Source of the DNA: Osedax fenrisi
Taxonomy: Eukaryota > Annelida > Polychaeta > Sabellida > Siboglinidae
DNA length: 64,000 bases
Assembly (NCBI GenBank): GCA_964019155.1
Contig: OZ025239.1
Span: 108,384,085-108,448,084, forward strand
Direction: 5' to 3'
Below are positions 1 through 11,628 of this stretch, piece after piece (the stretch's first letter is position 1; each line of letters begins with the position of its first letter). Made by a program: the position numbers and the translations under genes. The notes beneath the pieces are model-generated. The model saw nothing but the letters and a program-made list of their open reading frames with translations, did not search any database and was not told where the DNA came from.

Positions 1-188
1 AGTACAATTTTTTTTTTTTTGATTTGATTATGTTTAGGCATTTCCCTGGCCATTTGAAAAATGACCAAAAATTGACCAAAAAAAAAAAAATTCTACTATT
101 ACCTATATGAAACTCACGTTAGGTGTCGCTACTTTTTATACTATATTTTAAATTAATTAAATTAAATAATATTTAATTTAGATCTAAA

Positions 189-707
189 ATGCAACTTCGT
201 GATACATCAACGTTCTCAACATTATTTAAATACGAACGTATGAAAATAAATAAGTTGCCCACGTATATTGATATTGATAAACATTATTTTTATATTACGT
301 CATTCTCCCAAAAATCTGTAAATGATCGAATTTATTTAGTCGTCGACGAAATCATTTCAATTTGGGAATCGGCTTCAGTACCATATATTTCTCGTCATTC
401 TATATATAATAAACTTAAGCGCCATATTCCGATATTACTTAAGTTTAAAAAAAATATAAATAAACAATCATTTAATGATTCTTTAAAGAAATACTATCTA
501 AAATTTAATAAATTATTTGATATTTGTCCCTGCAGTTGCGATTTGCGATCTCATAGAATTAAGCGTGTATGTAATTGTATTAGAATTAATCGTATCCCAG
601 AAGCTGAGATAACATTTATGATTGATATGAGATCAGATAGAAACATGACAATAGATATTAGTAGAAGATGCTCAACATCATATCAGAGCCGTCCCAGCAA
701 ACATTAA
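189..707 (+). CDS. Uncharacterised repetitive-family protein, N-terminal fragment
   Basis: This 172-residue open frame starts at the first ATG after an AT-rich leader. I do not know its function. It shows a tryptophan block IWESASVP (about residues 58-65), a basic helical stretch, a cysteine cluster (LFDICPCSC at 109-117 and VCNC at 127-130), and the block PEAEITFMIDMRSDR (137-151). From memory, this order (W..A.IP, then LFDI with cysteines, then FLxDQR-like) is the N-terminal half of a multi-copy uncharacterised protein family common in arthropod genomes and seen in other invertebrates. That recollection has not been checked by search. The frame stops at TAA within 10 bases of the start of a satellite block, so the normal continuation is lost or lies in another exon. 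The frame at 1890-2408, same strand, looks like the C-terminal half. It is probably a broken element-like gene rather than a working host gene. Confidence 0.45.
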   Translation: MQLRDTSTFSTLFKYERMKINKLPTYIDIDKHYFYITSFSQKSVNDRIYLVVDEIISIWESASVPYISRHSIYNKLKRHIPILLKFKKNINKQSFNDSLKKYYLKFNKLFDICPCSCDLRSHRIKRVCNCIRINRIPEAEITFMIDMRSDRNMTIDISRRCSTSYQSRPSKH

Positions 708-1612
708 CAGCTTCATAACAGACTCATAACAACATAACATCCTCATAACAGCCTTAAAACAGCATATTCTAAAATTACAGCCTCATATCTGCTTCATAAC
801 AGGATCTTATGAAAAAAAACAGCCTAATATCAGACTCATAACAGCATTATGGTAATATCCTCATAACAGCCTACATAAATTCTATAAAAACAGCCTCATA
901 ACAGACTCATAACAGCATTATGATAATATCCTCATAAATTATATATAAAACAGACTAATATCAGACTCATAACAGCATTATGGTAATATCCTCATAACAG
1001 CCTACATAAATTCTATAAAAACAGCCTCATAACAGACTCATAACAGCATTATGATAATATCCTCATAAATTATATATAAAACAGCCGCATAACAGACTCA
1101 TAACAGTAATATGATAATATCCTCATAACAGTCTACATAAATTCTATAAAAACAGCTTCATAACAGACTCATAACAGAATTATGATAATATCCTCATAAA
1201 TTATATAAAAACAGCCTCATATCAGACTCATAACAGCAATATGGTAATATCCTCATAATAGCCTACATTAATTCTATAAAAACAGCCTCATAACAGACTC
1301 ATAACAGAATTATGATAATATCCTCATAAATTATATAAAAACAGCCTCATAACAGACTCACAATAGCATTATGGTAATATCCTCATAATAGCCTACATTA
1401 ATTCTATAAAAGCAGCCTCATAACAGACTCATAACAGAATTATGGTAATATCCTCATAAATTATATAAAAACAGCTTCATAACAGACTCATAACAGCAAT
1501 ATGATAATATCCTTATAATAGCCTACATAAATTATATAAAAAACAGCCTCATAACAGAATCATAACAGCATTATGATAATATCCTCATAATAACCTACAT
1601 ACATTTCATAAA
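708..1612. repeat. Satellite, about 131-bp higher-order unit
   Basis: Phrases such as CCTCATAACAGACTC, AACAGCATTATGATAATATC and CCTACATAAATTCTATAAAA recur throughout. They alternate at about 72 and 59 bases, so two related subunits form a unit of roughly 131 bp repeated about seven times with point differences. The block separates two fragments of one protein family on the same strand. Confidence 0.85.
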
Positions 1613-1640
1613 AACAGTCGGGTAAGGCTATATCACAGAA

Positions 1641-1671
1641 CTAGAGAGAAATTTCAGAAATTTCTCTCTAG
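1641..1671. repeat. Perfect 15-bp palindrome with a single central base
   Basis: CTAGAGAGAAATTTC is followed by one A and then by its exact reverse complement. The CTAGAGA core resembles the terminal inverted repeat of the hAT-like element at 63141-63408, so this may be two transposon ends fused head to head. Confidence 0.75.
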
Positions 1672-1704
1672 CTATATGGGCTATATACATATATTTTTAA
1701 ACTA

Positions 1705-1720
1705 TAAACTATAAATCTAT

Positions 1721-1782
<62 letters not shown>

Positions 1783-1821
1783 ATAGAATAAAGATGTGTT
1801 TCACCATAGATTTATAGTTTA
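1705..1821. repeat. Inverted repeat around a long (AT)n tract
   Basis: An 18-base arm ending in AAATCTATGG (1705-1722) is exactly complementary to the arm at 1804-1821. The spacer is mainly an uninterrupted (AT)n run of nearly 60 bases. It could be a small MITE or a hairpin-driven expansion. Confidence 0.7.
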
Positions 1822-1889
1822 CAATGTAAAATACAGATCTATGCATTTAAATAATTAAAGTAAATATAAGTCCACAACATATCTTTAAC

Positions 1890-2408
1890 ATGATACAATG
1901 GATAAAAGAAATGAATTCTGATGAAATAAAAAATGTATGTTTCAGAACTATATCTCAAAATGCATATTCATTGCATACTGAGAATATTCTACTAGCTATG
2001 ATATCAGATCCAAGACCATCGATACGTTGTGAGGGCATTAATCGGATTATTCATGCGAGGACGACTAATAATAATGTTGGAAATGGTATCAAAAAGTTTA
2101 TAAAGCCGAACATAAATTTTGATGCCGAGGACTATTATCAACTCGTAGACTATAATAATTCATGGCTTGAATCAATTCTGACTGAAAAGTTGACCCTAAA
2201 TCAATTATTACACGCGAAAGAAACCTTTGAAATATTAGAATTACCTAATTATCCTTCAAATACACAAGCTGTGGAAAGGGTTATTAGGTTAATTTCTGAG
2301 ACATCGACTATGTCGGCATGTAAAAATCAGAGAGATGCTAGAATACGTATTACACTTGAAACAAGAAAAATAATGCCGTGTTTTAATTCGAAACAAGATT
2401 TTAAATAA
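1890..2408 (+). CDS. Uncharacterised repetitive-family protein, C-terminal fragment
   Basis: This 172-residue frame opens at an ATG and ends at TAA. It contains HTENILLAMISDPRPSIR (about 29-46), an aromatic stretch AEDYYQLVDYNNSW (79-92), NTQAVERVIRLISETS (124-139) and IRITLETRKIMP (152-163). From memory, the motifs HxxNxLLxMxxDxxxxxR, xTQAVERxxxLxxEAS and RxxxExRxIMP occur in this order at the C-terminus of the same uncharacterised multi-copy family suggested for 189-707. The function is unknown to me. The family is usually encoded as one longer protein, so the middle has been lost or replaced by the satellite between the two parts. The frame may be a remnant without its own promoter. Family placement is moderately supported by motif order, and function is not inferable. 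Confidence 0.5.
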   Translation: MIQWIKEMNSDEIKNVCFRTISQNAYSLHTENILLAMISDPRPSIRCEGINRIIHARTTNNNVGNGIKKFIKPNINFDAEDYYQLVDYNNSWLESILTEKLTLNQLLHAKETFEILELPNYPSNTQAVERVIRLISETSTMSACKNQRDARIRITLETRKIMPCFNSKQDFK

Positions 2409-3617
2409 TATCATTTATTCATATACTAATTAAATATTGTTCATATGCTGTACTTCTTTTTATATAATAAATATATATTTTATTATTACATTTTAGGTTC
2501 ATATTGTTTACATATTTTTATACAAAAATATATATTTTGTTATTACATTTTTCAATGTAATGTTAAATTAATACATACTGAATTCATTAGAATACAAGTA
2601 CTTACTTTTTATCAGACAGTAATCTTATAATATTTATTAGATATAAAAGTAATAGTTATTTGTCTTGATTAGGTAATAATTTAAAATAATCAAATACAAA
2701 ATTATTTATATCTAAAATGTATTAATGTAATCAAGAAATTATATTTTTTTAATTATTAACAATTATCAATATTAAAAATCATTTAATTATGATAAAATAT
2801 TTTTTTGAAAATAAATATATTTGTAAAATTTTAATTTTGAAAATAAAAAAATTTCTTTGGTAGCATTGGTGTAACATATATTAGGTATGAAGATTTTATA
2901 AAAATTTTGAAAAAAAATCATCGGCAAAAATTGTTATTGATGATTTAAAAATTAAAATTATTTCATCAATTATTTCATCAAAATTTTAATTTTGAAAATA
3001 AAAAATTTTCTTTGGTAGCATTGGTGTAACATATATTAGGTATGAAGATTTTATAAACATTTTGAAAAAAAATCATCGGCAAAAATTTTTATTGATGATT
3101 TAAAAATTAAAATTATTTCATCAAAATAATCAATAAAATCTGATTTTTATTGTTTCATTTGATTTTTAATTTAATAAAATAAATAAAATATGTGTATATA
3201 TATATATGTAAATATATACTTATACATAATATAATGAATTTTAAATAGAAGTTTGAAAATTTTGTACTTTTGAAAAAAAAATCTAAAAATAGATATTATT
3301 ATCAGGAATTCTAGGGAAAATTTTTTTAAAATTTAAAAACATTTTTTTATAATAAGGTGATATATAAGTAATAACATGTTAAATTTTTTTTTTAATTAAA
3401 TAAATATAACTACTATTAATATGGATTTATATAATTCTATTAATAGCCCATGTTAAATCTGTATCTCTGCAATGTTAAATTTAAATCTTCATGTGAAGCA
3501 ACTAAAAATTAAAAAAAAAAAAAAAAAATGTTTAATTTAACTTTATTGAATATATAGGTAGATATATCTTTTGAGACAGCTTTCATTTCCAAAAAACATA
3601 TCATAGCGGCCCACCTT
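2409..3617. other. Non-coding AT-rich flank with a direct duplication
   Basis: I see no gene here. A block of about 155 bp at 2826-2980 is repeated at about 2981-3128; both copies contain TTTGGTAGCATTGGTGTAAC and an ATCATCGGCAAAAA stretch. The rest is simple AT-rich sequence up to the edge of the duplicated array at 3618. Confidence 0.7.
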
Positions 3618-3898
3618 AATGTACGTCGTACATTATACGTGATAATAATATAATTATAAAATTAAATATTCACCTATTATATATGTAATATATTACTTTA
3701 TTTAATTTAATATGTATATATATAAATGTGTGTGTATTTAATATTTATTTGTTTTATATATATTCAACTTTATAATTAACTATTTTAATTAATTAAACTA
3801 TAAACTTATTTTAATTAATGAATTTTAATTCTTCTTATAAATGCTTAGGTAGGTATGCTTACCTACATTATATAGTTATGAATAAATAAATATTATTT

Positions 3899-4830
3899 AT
3901 ATGTGATAAATAAAGATAAATGTAGTAAGTTATTAAAATAAATATGTTAATGTAATATCATATATGCCTATTATATATGCCTATACACATTCTATATATG
4001 TATTACAAATATAAACATAAAATTAAAACATATAATTATATAATTATATTTTATTCAATATAATTACATTTATTTATTCTAATATGATAGCGCGTCATCA
4101 CCTATAAATAAACTATTAGTCATATAAATATGGCGCCTCTATAGAGGTAACCTATAGGTAACAACAATATTTCCATATGTATAATTATGATTGTAAACTT
4201 TATATTTAGTAAATTTAAATGAATACATTGTCAGGCAAGTTTAATAAATAATCCACTATATAAGTATTATAAATATAATTCATAGTAATATATTGAATAT
4301 TCAAGTTTATATACGATATTGAATAGTTGTTTATTTATTCTTATACGATATATACTTATTTATATTGATTAAATGTGCATATTTTGCCATTTAAATAATA
4401 TCAATACGCATCATCATAAAATATAAGTTAAATGAATCATATATAATTATATATAACATATATACTATCATAAACTTATTATTCAAGTGTATATGCGTAT
4501 TGAATAGATGTTTATTTATTCGAAGAATAATTCTTATACAATATTTCCGTATTTATTTTATGAAATGTGATTATTTAGACATTTTAAATAATATCTATAC
4601 GTATCACAATATGATATATGTTAAATGTGCAATATACAATATATTAGTATATACTTGTATATATTCTATATATCTGAATACTCATTACATTTATTTACAT
4701 GTTTTAATATTATAATATTTGAATATTTACAGAAATGTCATTTATATTTAAATATTTGAATATTTAATTATTCTTTGAGAAGTTAGACACGCCCCATAAA
4801 ATATGAAAATTATTAGGCGGCCAGATTCAA
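3899..4830. repeat. Lone right arm of the foldback element (copy 1)
   Basis: It matches 17957-18888 at an offset of 14,058 but has no partner arm to its left, because copy 1 begins in the loop at 3618. The array edge therefore cuts the element in half. Confidence 0.8.
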
Positions 4831-4988
4831 TATCCACCTTATATATTAGTTATGAACACTTAGTTTTCATCATATAAATAATAAAGTCTATAATAAGTGT
4901 AATACTTATTACAGTAATTCTTATTATAATAAAGTTAAAATAAATAATAATTATTATTATTATAATTGTATTATATATAGGTATTAGG

Positions 4989-4989
<1 letters not shown>

Positions 4990-5044
<55 letters not shown>

Positions 5045-5105
5045 ACTGGAATATAAAATATAATAAAGTATATAATAGTAGATATAATTATTATTATTAT
5101 AATTT

Positions 5106-5177
<72 letters not shown>
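4990..5177. repeat. (AT)n tracts within a local direct duplication
   Basis: Two long (AT)n runs are each followed by AATAACTGGAATATAAAATA, so a block of about 130 bp is duplicated. Lengths differ among array copies (19045-19235, 40210-40375), as expected for microsatellite slippage. Confidence 0.75.
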
Positions 5178-5179
<2 letters not shown>

Positions 5180-5350
5180 ACTGGAATATAAAATATAATA
5201 AATTATATAATAGTAGATGGAATGAAATATGTTTTAGAGAGATAGGGATGAGATTAAAGATGTAATGGAGACTGACATATAAGATGTAAGGTATAATGAG
5301 GGAGGAAATGTAAGATGTGAGTAGGGAGACTGAGGGTGAGTGATACTTAC

Positions 5351-5441
5351 ATGTTAGCCGTACACAAATCTGTTAGGCAGCATCTTATGAATGTTCACAT
5401 CATCCATGAGCTGTTCAGAGATGGAGCAGACTAGACTTGAC
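5351..5441 (-). pseudogene. Gene A: isolated exon alpha with nonsense codon
   Basis: This 91-bp block has the same acceptor and GTAAGT donor as the other alpha exons. A TAA at 5354-5356 replaces the TTA seen in copies 3 and 4. The rest of gene A would lie below 3618, where unrelated sequence begins, so nothing more of it exists in this window. The same nonsense base occurs in copy 2, showing that copies 1 and 2 share a more recent ancestor. Confidence 0.55.
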
Positions 5442-5589
5442 CTTGAGCAATGAGCGTATGGCAGCTAGCTAGATAGATATACATTTACTTTTATAAATAC
5501 AATTAACGTCTCGAATAAATTATACTTTTAAAGGTGATATAATAAACATAATATTTCAGAAAATAGTTATGAAATTTCGAACTGAAACT

Positions 5590-5750
5590 TTAAATAGGTC
5601 AGTAACCAAGATAGATAATGAATTAGTAACATTTATAGGTCAGTAAGTAGTAACATATATATGTCAGGAACTAGTAATATATATATAGGTCAGTAACTAG
5701 TTACAGGTATATGTCAGTAATTAGTAATATAGGTCAGTAACAGTGATAGA
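5590..5750. repeat. Short GGTCAGTAACTAGTAACA repeats
   Basis: Irregular direct repeats of about 20-30 bases. Equivalents are near 19650-19805 and 40795-40945, with a diverged version at 63065-63475 that is interrupted by the hAT-like MITE. Confidence 0.6.
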
Positions 5751-5976
5751 TTAATCTGCGACGATACATATTGTTTTATAGATGGAAGGACGTCGATATT
5801 AATATATGACCTTGACATACGTTCATCGCACAGAGGATAATCTTTGTTTATAATCTCATGTAATTAATTATATATCACTAGGTAAGATAGATAAATAACT
5901 GCACAAATAAAAAGTAATTTATAATTTTTTTTTGATGATGATGATTTTATTTAAACACAACGAATTTATAATTTAT

Positions 5977-6389
5977 ATACTTAAATTGTATTATTAATTA
6001 ATAATATAATAATACAAATTAATAAATTAATTATTAATTAAATTACATTAAATTATTCATAAAATTTATTATAAATAATGTAATTGTAATTTATCTGATT
6101 GGTTCATCAATAATATATAGTTTATCTAGTGGTATATAGGGTGTCCGTATTATAACACAAGGTATCCGACGGACAGTGTCCGTATTCGAACATAGGTACC
6201 GAATACGACATCCCCGTTATCTATTGAATACAAATATTGAATACAATTTTAAAATCATAATAATATCTATAAGAAAATCAGATACCTAATCATATAATAT
6301 TAATATATTGTAATTTTTGAATAAAAATATTGAATCATAAAATGTTAAGACCATTTATTATTAAAGTGTCGTATTATGTTACTTTCCCC
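5977..6389. mobile_element. Right-half fragment of the GTCCGTATT MITE (copy 1)
   Basis: It matches the right 440 bp of the inner MITE, including the GTGTCCGTATT block and the terminal TTACTTTCCCC. The left half is missing. It is more diverged than the nested copies, so it is an older insertion. Confidence 0.7.
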
Positions 6390-7811
6390 TGTGTATTTTT
6401 AATAATTGGAGAAATTGAATTATATACTCTAGTATAGACTCTTTGAAACTCTAACTTATGAATGCCTGAATTATACAAGTTGTATATGCGGTTCAAGTAC
6501 ATATGCTAATTTATGGAGAAAGAAGTTAAAGATGGTTAACAGATATATATATATATATATTTTTTGTGGATCTAATCAGTTTTACAATAATTTCAGAAGA
6601 TGGATATGTGAATCAATCGAAAATTAGAGATGAGGGCAAAAGTAGGTAGTAGTAGTAGGTTGTAGTAGTACCTACATGACATAACACATTAACTGGTAGA
6701 GAGTTAATTATCGTGGATACATTGATTTCAATATATTTAGAGAGTTTACAAGCACAAGTATGATCATCTAGATTTAGAAAAATATGCTTTTAATTCCCAA
6801 CTGTTAGTTCATTTTATATTTTGAATACAATCTTATATTCGTATCTGGCTTCAATTATGCGATTAAAGTTAAACTCATATTTAGTGTTTATAATTATGAT
6901 ATTATATTCATGAAGACTATTCATTGCAGACTACTAATACAATCAAATTAAATTAATTTTTTTTAATTATGGTAAATTCGTTCGTTTTATCTAATAATCT
7001 CATATTATTTCCTATCGATTTTTGATTGATTGATAATTTATTTAAGCAAATAAATAGTCGATATATATAATCGAAAGTATGAAATATAATTATTTTCTAA
7101 TGATAACATTACGATATAGAAATAAACAAATGATTTTTGTAGTGTACAATTTTTTATGTTATCGTTCTGTTATTATTATCATTTTTAAAAGAGAATGTTT
7201 GTCAATTAATATTTTCAATTAACTATTTAAGTTATTGATAATACTGAAATGTATAAATGTTCGTAACCGTATGTAAAGAACAATATTGATTCAATGTATT
7301 TATTTCAATATTTTATCATTTGTATTGTATATTTTTAGTTTGTACTTTTGATTTAGTGACATTTATGGAAAATATTAAAGTATGCATACTTAACCATGTT
7401 AATAACTATTGGTTATCGGATACATACTTGAACAATATAACTGCAATTCTATAACCAATATTCTGGTTATGGTGTTGATTCTTCGTGAGTTATTATTAAG
7501 TCAATAATATTACCATGGATATAAGCAGGAAATCTATGTTTTTCAAAAGCATATTATCAAAACTCCTATAACCTCTGTTATGGGAGGTTATAAGATGTAT
7601 TGATATTATTCGTAACGAGGAAAGGAGATCATATCGTTTTTGAGGAGGGGTAAGCATTCGTTTTAATTTTTTATAATAAATTATTTGTCTTTAAAATATT
7701 AAAATATAATTTATTGTTTTTAAAATTATATATATTATATCATTCATAAGTAACTATAAGTTCTTAATTTATTACTATACAAAATATTATATATATTATT
7801 ATGTAATATAT

Positions 7812-7853
<42 letters not shown>

Positions 7854-8654
7854 ATATATTTATTACACACACAAATTTAAAAAATATATACAAAGCTATT
7901 ATCTCGGTATTTTGTTTACTCAATTTACAATGTTTAGACGGTTTCACAGTTTAAACCGTTTGATAAATATTTATAAAATGTTCAGAGTTTATAAATAATA
8001 TATAGATGATATTCTATGGGTTTTTTTGAAAATATAAATATACTGATTTGATACACTTATAATACAAATCAAATAGTATTGACCCAACGGGTATTGACCA
8101 AACAACTTGTTTAACTGGAATGTCATTAAAATAACACCATTGTATGATATCATTTCCGTTTAAATAACAGTTTCAATTAATAGTACTATAATAATACTCC
8201 TTCTCAGATGCATTCCCTTATATTTGAATCCATTTTAATTAACAAGTATACCCTATTACTAATATTATGTAACATGATTCATGTTATATTTTAGTATTAA
8301 AATATAGCAATCAATCTAATATTTTATTATTCGATAAAATAGTTTATTAGACTATAATCTTTGATTTATATTTCGGGATTAAAATGACAGGTTGTCAATA
8401 TTTAAACCCCTATTTCCTTATTGTAAATAAATCGATCAATATTATGAAATAAAATAAAATGACAGAATTTTTCAAGTCAGCTTTGGATTATTTAGGTAGT
8501 CAGAATAATTGACAGGATAATAATTGTGTTGGGCAATGTGTCGAGTTAGGTAATCATTTACTAGTATATATATATATATATATATATATAATTATATATA
8601 TATATATATCAAAACAATGATAAATAAGTCTATATTTACTAAACAAACAAAGAG
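6390..8654. other. Gene-free array sequence, copy 1
   Basis: I see no coding signal. Visible items are the small inverted repeat TATAACCTC / GAGGTTATA near 7570-7595 and (AT)n runs at about 7818-7850 and 8565-8610. Equivalents are 20448-22727 and 41589-43878. The right end is the deletion junction. Confidence 0.6.
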
Positions 8655-9225
8655 CTATGAACTATGTTAAGATTTATGATAATTTATATATACTTACATA
8701 TAATATGAGCGCATATATATATATATATATATATATATTACACGAAGAAAGAGGTATACAAACTGTCATTTAAGAATTGGATTAGAGGACAGATTGCTTT
8801 TAAAGACGTAACAGTTAAATTGACTTTAAATATAGTCGTACTTGTTGCCGGTTCTGTATGGTGAATAGTAGGTTAAAGGTCATCGCTACTACTGCTGCCA
8901 CCTATACTACTACTAACACTACTAGCAGCACTACTACTACACTACTTATAGTATACTATATCGTACTGATACTATAGTATACTATACCGTACTGATAATA
9001 TACTACATAGCACTCGTTGACCTGTATACGTGGTTGTCTAGGGTTGTAAGGGTCATCAGTGCAATAGAAACTATCCAATATATATATATATATAATACTC
9101 TACGTGTTACTGTACAGCTGAATCATTGTCTAGAGTTGAATTTCCATGCTCCACTAGTATGATATATGGTTGTATAGGTAGTAGTGCTAGTAGAAGTACT
9201 AGTGTTGCACTCCAATACGCCCGCT

Positions 9226-9350
9226 AATACCCCGATATAGACATATCACATGGTATATATATAATGACCTAATATAGACATATCACATGGTATATATAAT
9301 GACCTAATATAGACATACCACGTGGTATAGATATGCCTTAATATAGGCAT
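9226..9350. repeat. About 38-bp tandem repeats beside the outer transposon (copy 1)
   Basis: Three to four units share AATATAGACATATCACATGG. Equivalents are at about 30566-30690 and, with more units, 61456-61620 in gene D. The transposon inserted at a TA within the last unit. Confidence 0.75.
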
Positions 9351-9351
9351 A

Positions 9352-10886
9352 CACTGTTAAAAATAACCCTTTAGTTTTCTCTGAATAAACTTTTAGTAAT
9401 TGGTCCTATGAGTGAAGGGTTTTCGACCCTTTAGTAAAAGCTTTAGTGAAACATGAAGGGTTTTACTACATAAAGAACTAACGGGTTTTGATCAATATTA
9501 ACTAAAGGGTTCTATTCTTATTTGAACTAAAAGTTTTTGATAGAATATGAACTAAAGGGTTTTAACTTATTTGAACTACAAGTTTTTTACATTAAATTAA
9601 CTAAATGGTTTTGATATAGGTGAATACAATTTATCTCAAATTAAATTATACATAATTCAAATAGCTATGATATATATAGGGGAAAGTAACCGAATAAGGA
9701 CACTCTCGGTATCTCAGAAACCATAAATCCTACAACAAAATTGTTAATGAATAAAATATTCATAATTATAAAAATAGTCTAAAAAAAAGTATTTTTTAAT
9801 TATTAAAATTATTTCAAATATATCCAATAAACTGATTTATTTATTACGTTTTTAAATTTATGAAAAAAAATGTCAACTTAAAACCTTCTCAAGATTATAC
9901 AAATGTATCGATATAAAATTTAACACTATATTATTAAAAAATAAAGCGTTCTAAAATATGTATTTGTAATGTCTATATTTTGTAACAAATATTCATTAAG
10001 TAATAAGCATATATCTAGAGGTCATATAAGTTCCTAATACGGACACTTTAAATGTCTTAATACGGACACCCTATAACCAATCAGCGCGCAGCGTATGAAT
10101 AATTCTGATTTTCATAAAAATCGTGTGCGCTATAATATTAATACTACCAATAAAAATAATTCTAAATTGTTATTATTTAGATACTTAAATTGTATTATTA
10201 ATTAAAAAATAATAAAAATAAATAAATTATTAACTAATTAAATTACAATATATTTTTCATAAAATTAATTATAAATAACGTAATTGTAATTTTTCTGATT
10301 GATTCATCAATAATATATAGTTTATCTAGTGGTATATAGGGTGTCCGACGGACACTGTCCGTATTATAACACAGGGTGTCCGTATTCGGACATGGGTACC
10401 GAATACGGACACCCCCGTTATCTATGAATTAAAAGGAATTAAAATTATATATAGAATTATCTAGGAATTAAAAGATTAAATAAAATTTTAAAATTACAAT
10501 AATATCTATAATCATATAATATTAATATATTGTAATTTTTGAATAAAAATAATGAGTCATAAAAAGTTAAGACCATTTATTGTTAAAGTTTCCGTATTAG
10601 GTTACTTTCCCCTACATTGTAATTATAAATAATTATTTTTAATTTATAAAGTATATATTAATTAATTTTACTTACAAAATATTATTTAAATATTTACAAA
10701 AACTTAATATATCAAAAATATATTTGGTTTTAATTATATATTAACTAATAGATTAAACAACAATTTGTCTCTAAAACTATAGGTATAACTAAAGGGTTCA
10801 AAACCTTTAGTTATTATTTAATAATCTATAGTAAGTAATAATATATATAGTATATAGTATATAATATATTGTAAATAGTATAGAGT

Positions 10887-10923
<37 letters not shown>

Positions 10924-11252
10924 AAATGCTCGATAGTAAATAAGCTTGATGTGGAGAGGCTTGACTTGTATTGCAATATATAAAACCTTTAGTATTACCA
11001 GAGGTAGTTAAAGGGTTCGAAACTCTTTAGTTAGCATTTAATAAAAAGTAAAGGGTTATAAACCTTTAGTTATTATTTAATCAAAACTAAAGGTTTTCAA
11101 AAAACCTTTAATTGTAATTTACTAAAAAGGTAAAGGTTTACCAAAACCCTTTAGTTTTGCTTAAATGAATTAAAGGTTTTTTATATATAAAAACCTTTAC
11201 CTCGTATTTAATGAAAACTAGTTATTTGTTATAGTCATTATTTTTAACAGTG
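9352..11252. mobile_element. Non-autonomous TA-target DNA transposon (outer, copy 1)
   Basis: The ends are CACTGTTAAAAATAA and its reverse complement, flanked on both sides by TA. The corresponding site in gene D (near 61608) reads GACATACCACTTGG without the element, so this is a genuine insertion. Both ends carry many copies of a CTAAAGGGTTTT-like motif in either orientation, probably subterminal repeats. There is no transposase frame. A second transposon sits inside (9679-10612). TA duplication suggests mobilisation by a Tc1/mariner-type transposase. It lies in the beta-beta2 intron. Confidence 0.8.
9679..10612. mobile_element. Nested TA-target MITE (inner, copy 1)
   Basis: The imperfect terminal repeats of about 28 bp start GGGGAAAGTAACC and are flanked by TA on each side. 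Internal GTCCGTATT / AATACGGAC motifs occur repeatedly, and a perfect 16-bp hairpin lies at 10374-10414. No coding frame. It must have inserted after the outer transposon, because it splits it. Confidence 0.78.
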
Positions 11253-11544
11253 TACCAAGTGGAACAGATAACGTAATCACGCTAACCTTTATCGGTGTTT
11301 TTGGTACGTGAGTGTTTCCCCCTGGTGGATGATGATACGGATGAGGAGATTTTCCCGACGTCGTTATTAGTTAGCGAGGTTTTCAGTTCATCGAACAGAA
11401 CCCCGCTCAGGTCGAGTATTATCGACAGATGCATGAGTATCAACTCAATAAACTTCGTCGGTACTAATCTCCTCATCCGGTTGGCCTCGTTCGCAAATTT
11501 TGTGGAGGCAACTCGTAGTGTTCCTATGTTAAAAGTAGAGTCCC

Positions 11545-11577
<33 letters not shown>

Positions 11578-11591
11578 TTGGGTGGTCTATA

Positions 11592-11628
<37 letters not shown>

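Noticed and set aside
708..1612. CRISPR-like spaced repeats
   Set aside because: The spacers are themselves repeated, and the window is plainly eukaryotic; it is an ordinary higher-order satellite.
2445..2630. 61-codon Tyr/Phe/Ile-rich frame
   Set aside because: Low-complexity AT-rich translation just after a gene fragment; nothing supports expression.
4500..4715. 71-codon frame repeated at 18558-18773 and 39721-39936
   Set aside because: It begins with TTG, is Tyr/Ile-rich low complexity, lies inside the foldback arm and recurs only because the segment is duplicated.
5760..5818. Possible first coding exon on the minus strand starting ATGTCAAGGTCA
   Set aside because: Conserved among copies, but the copy 4 version has an in-frame TAA after about 16 codons and no convincing donor.
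9352..11252. Interstitial telomere array based on CTAAAGGG words
   Set aside because: Motifs are spaced, inverted and variable, and confined to the ends of a transposon, so they are not head-to-tail telomere repeats.
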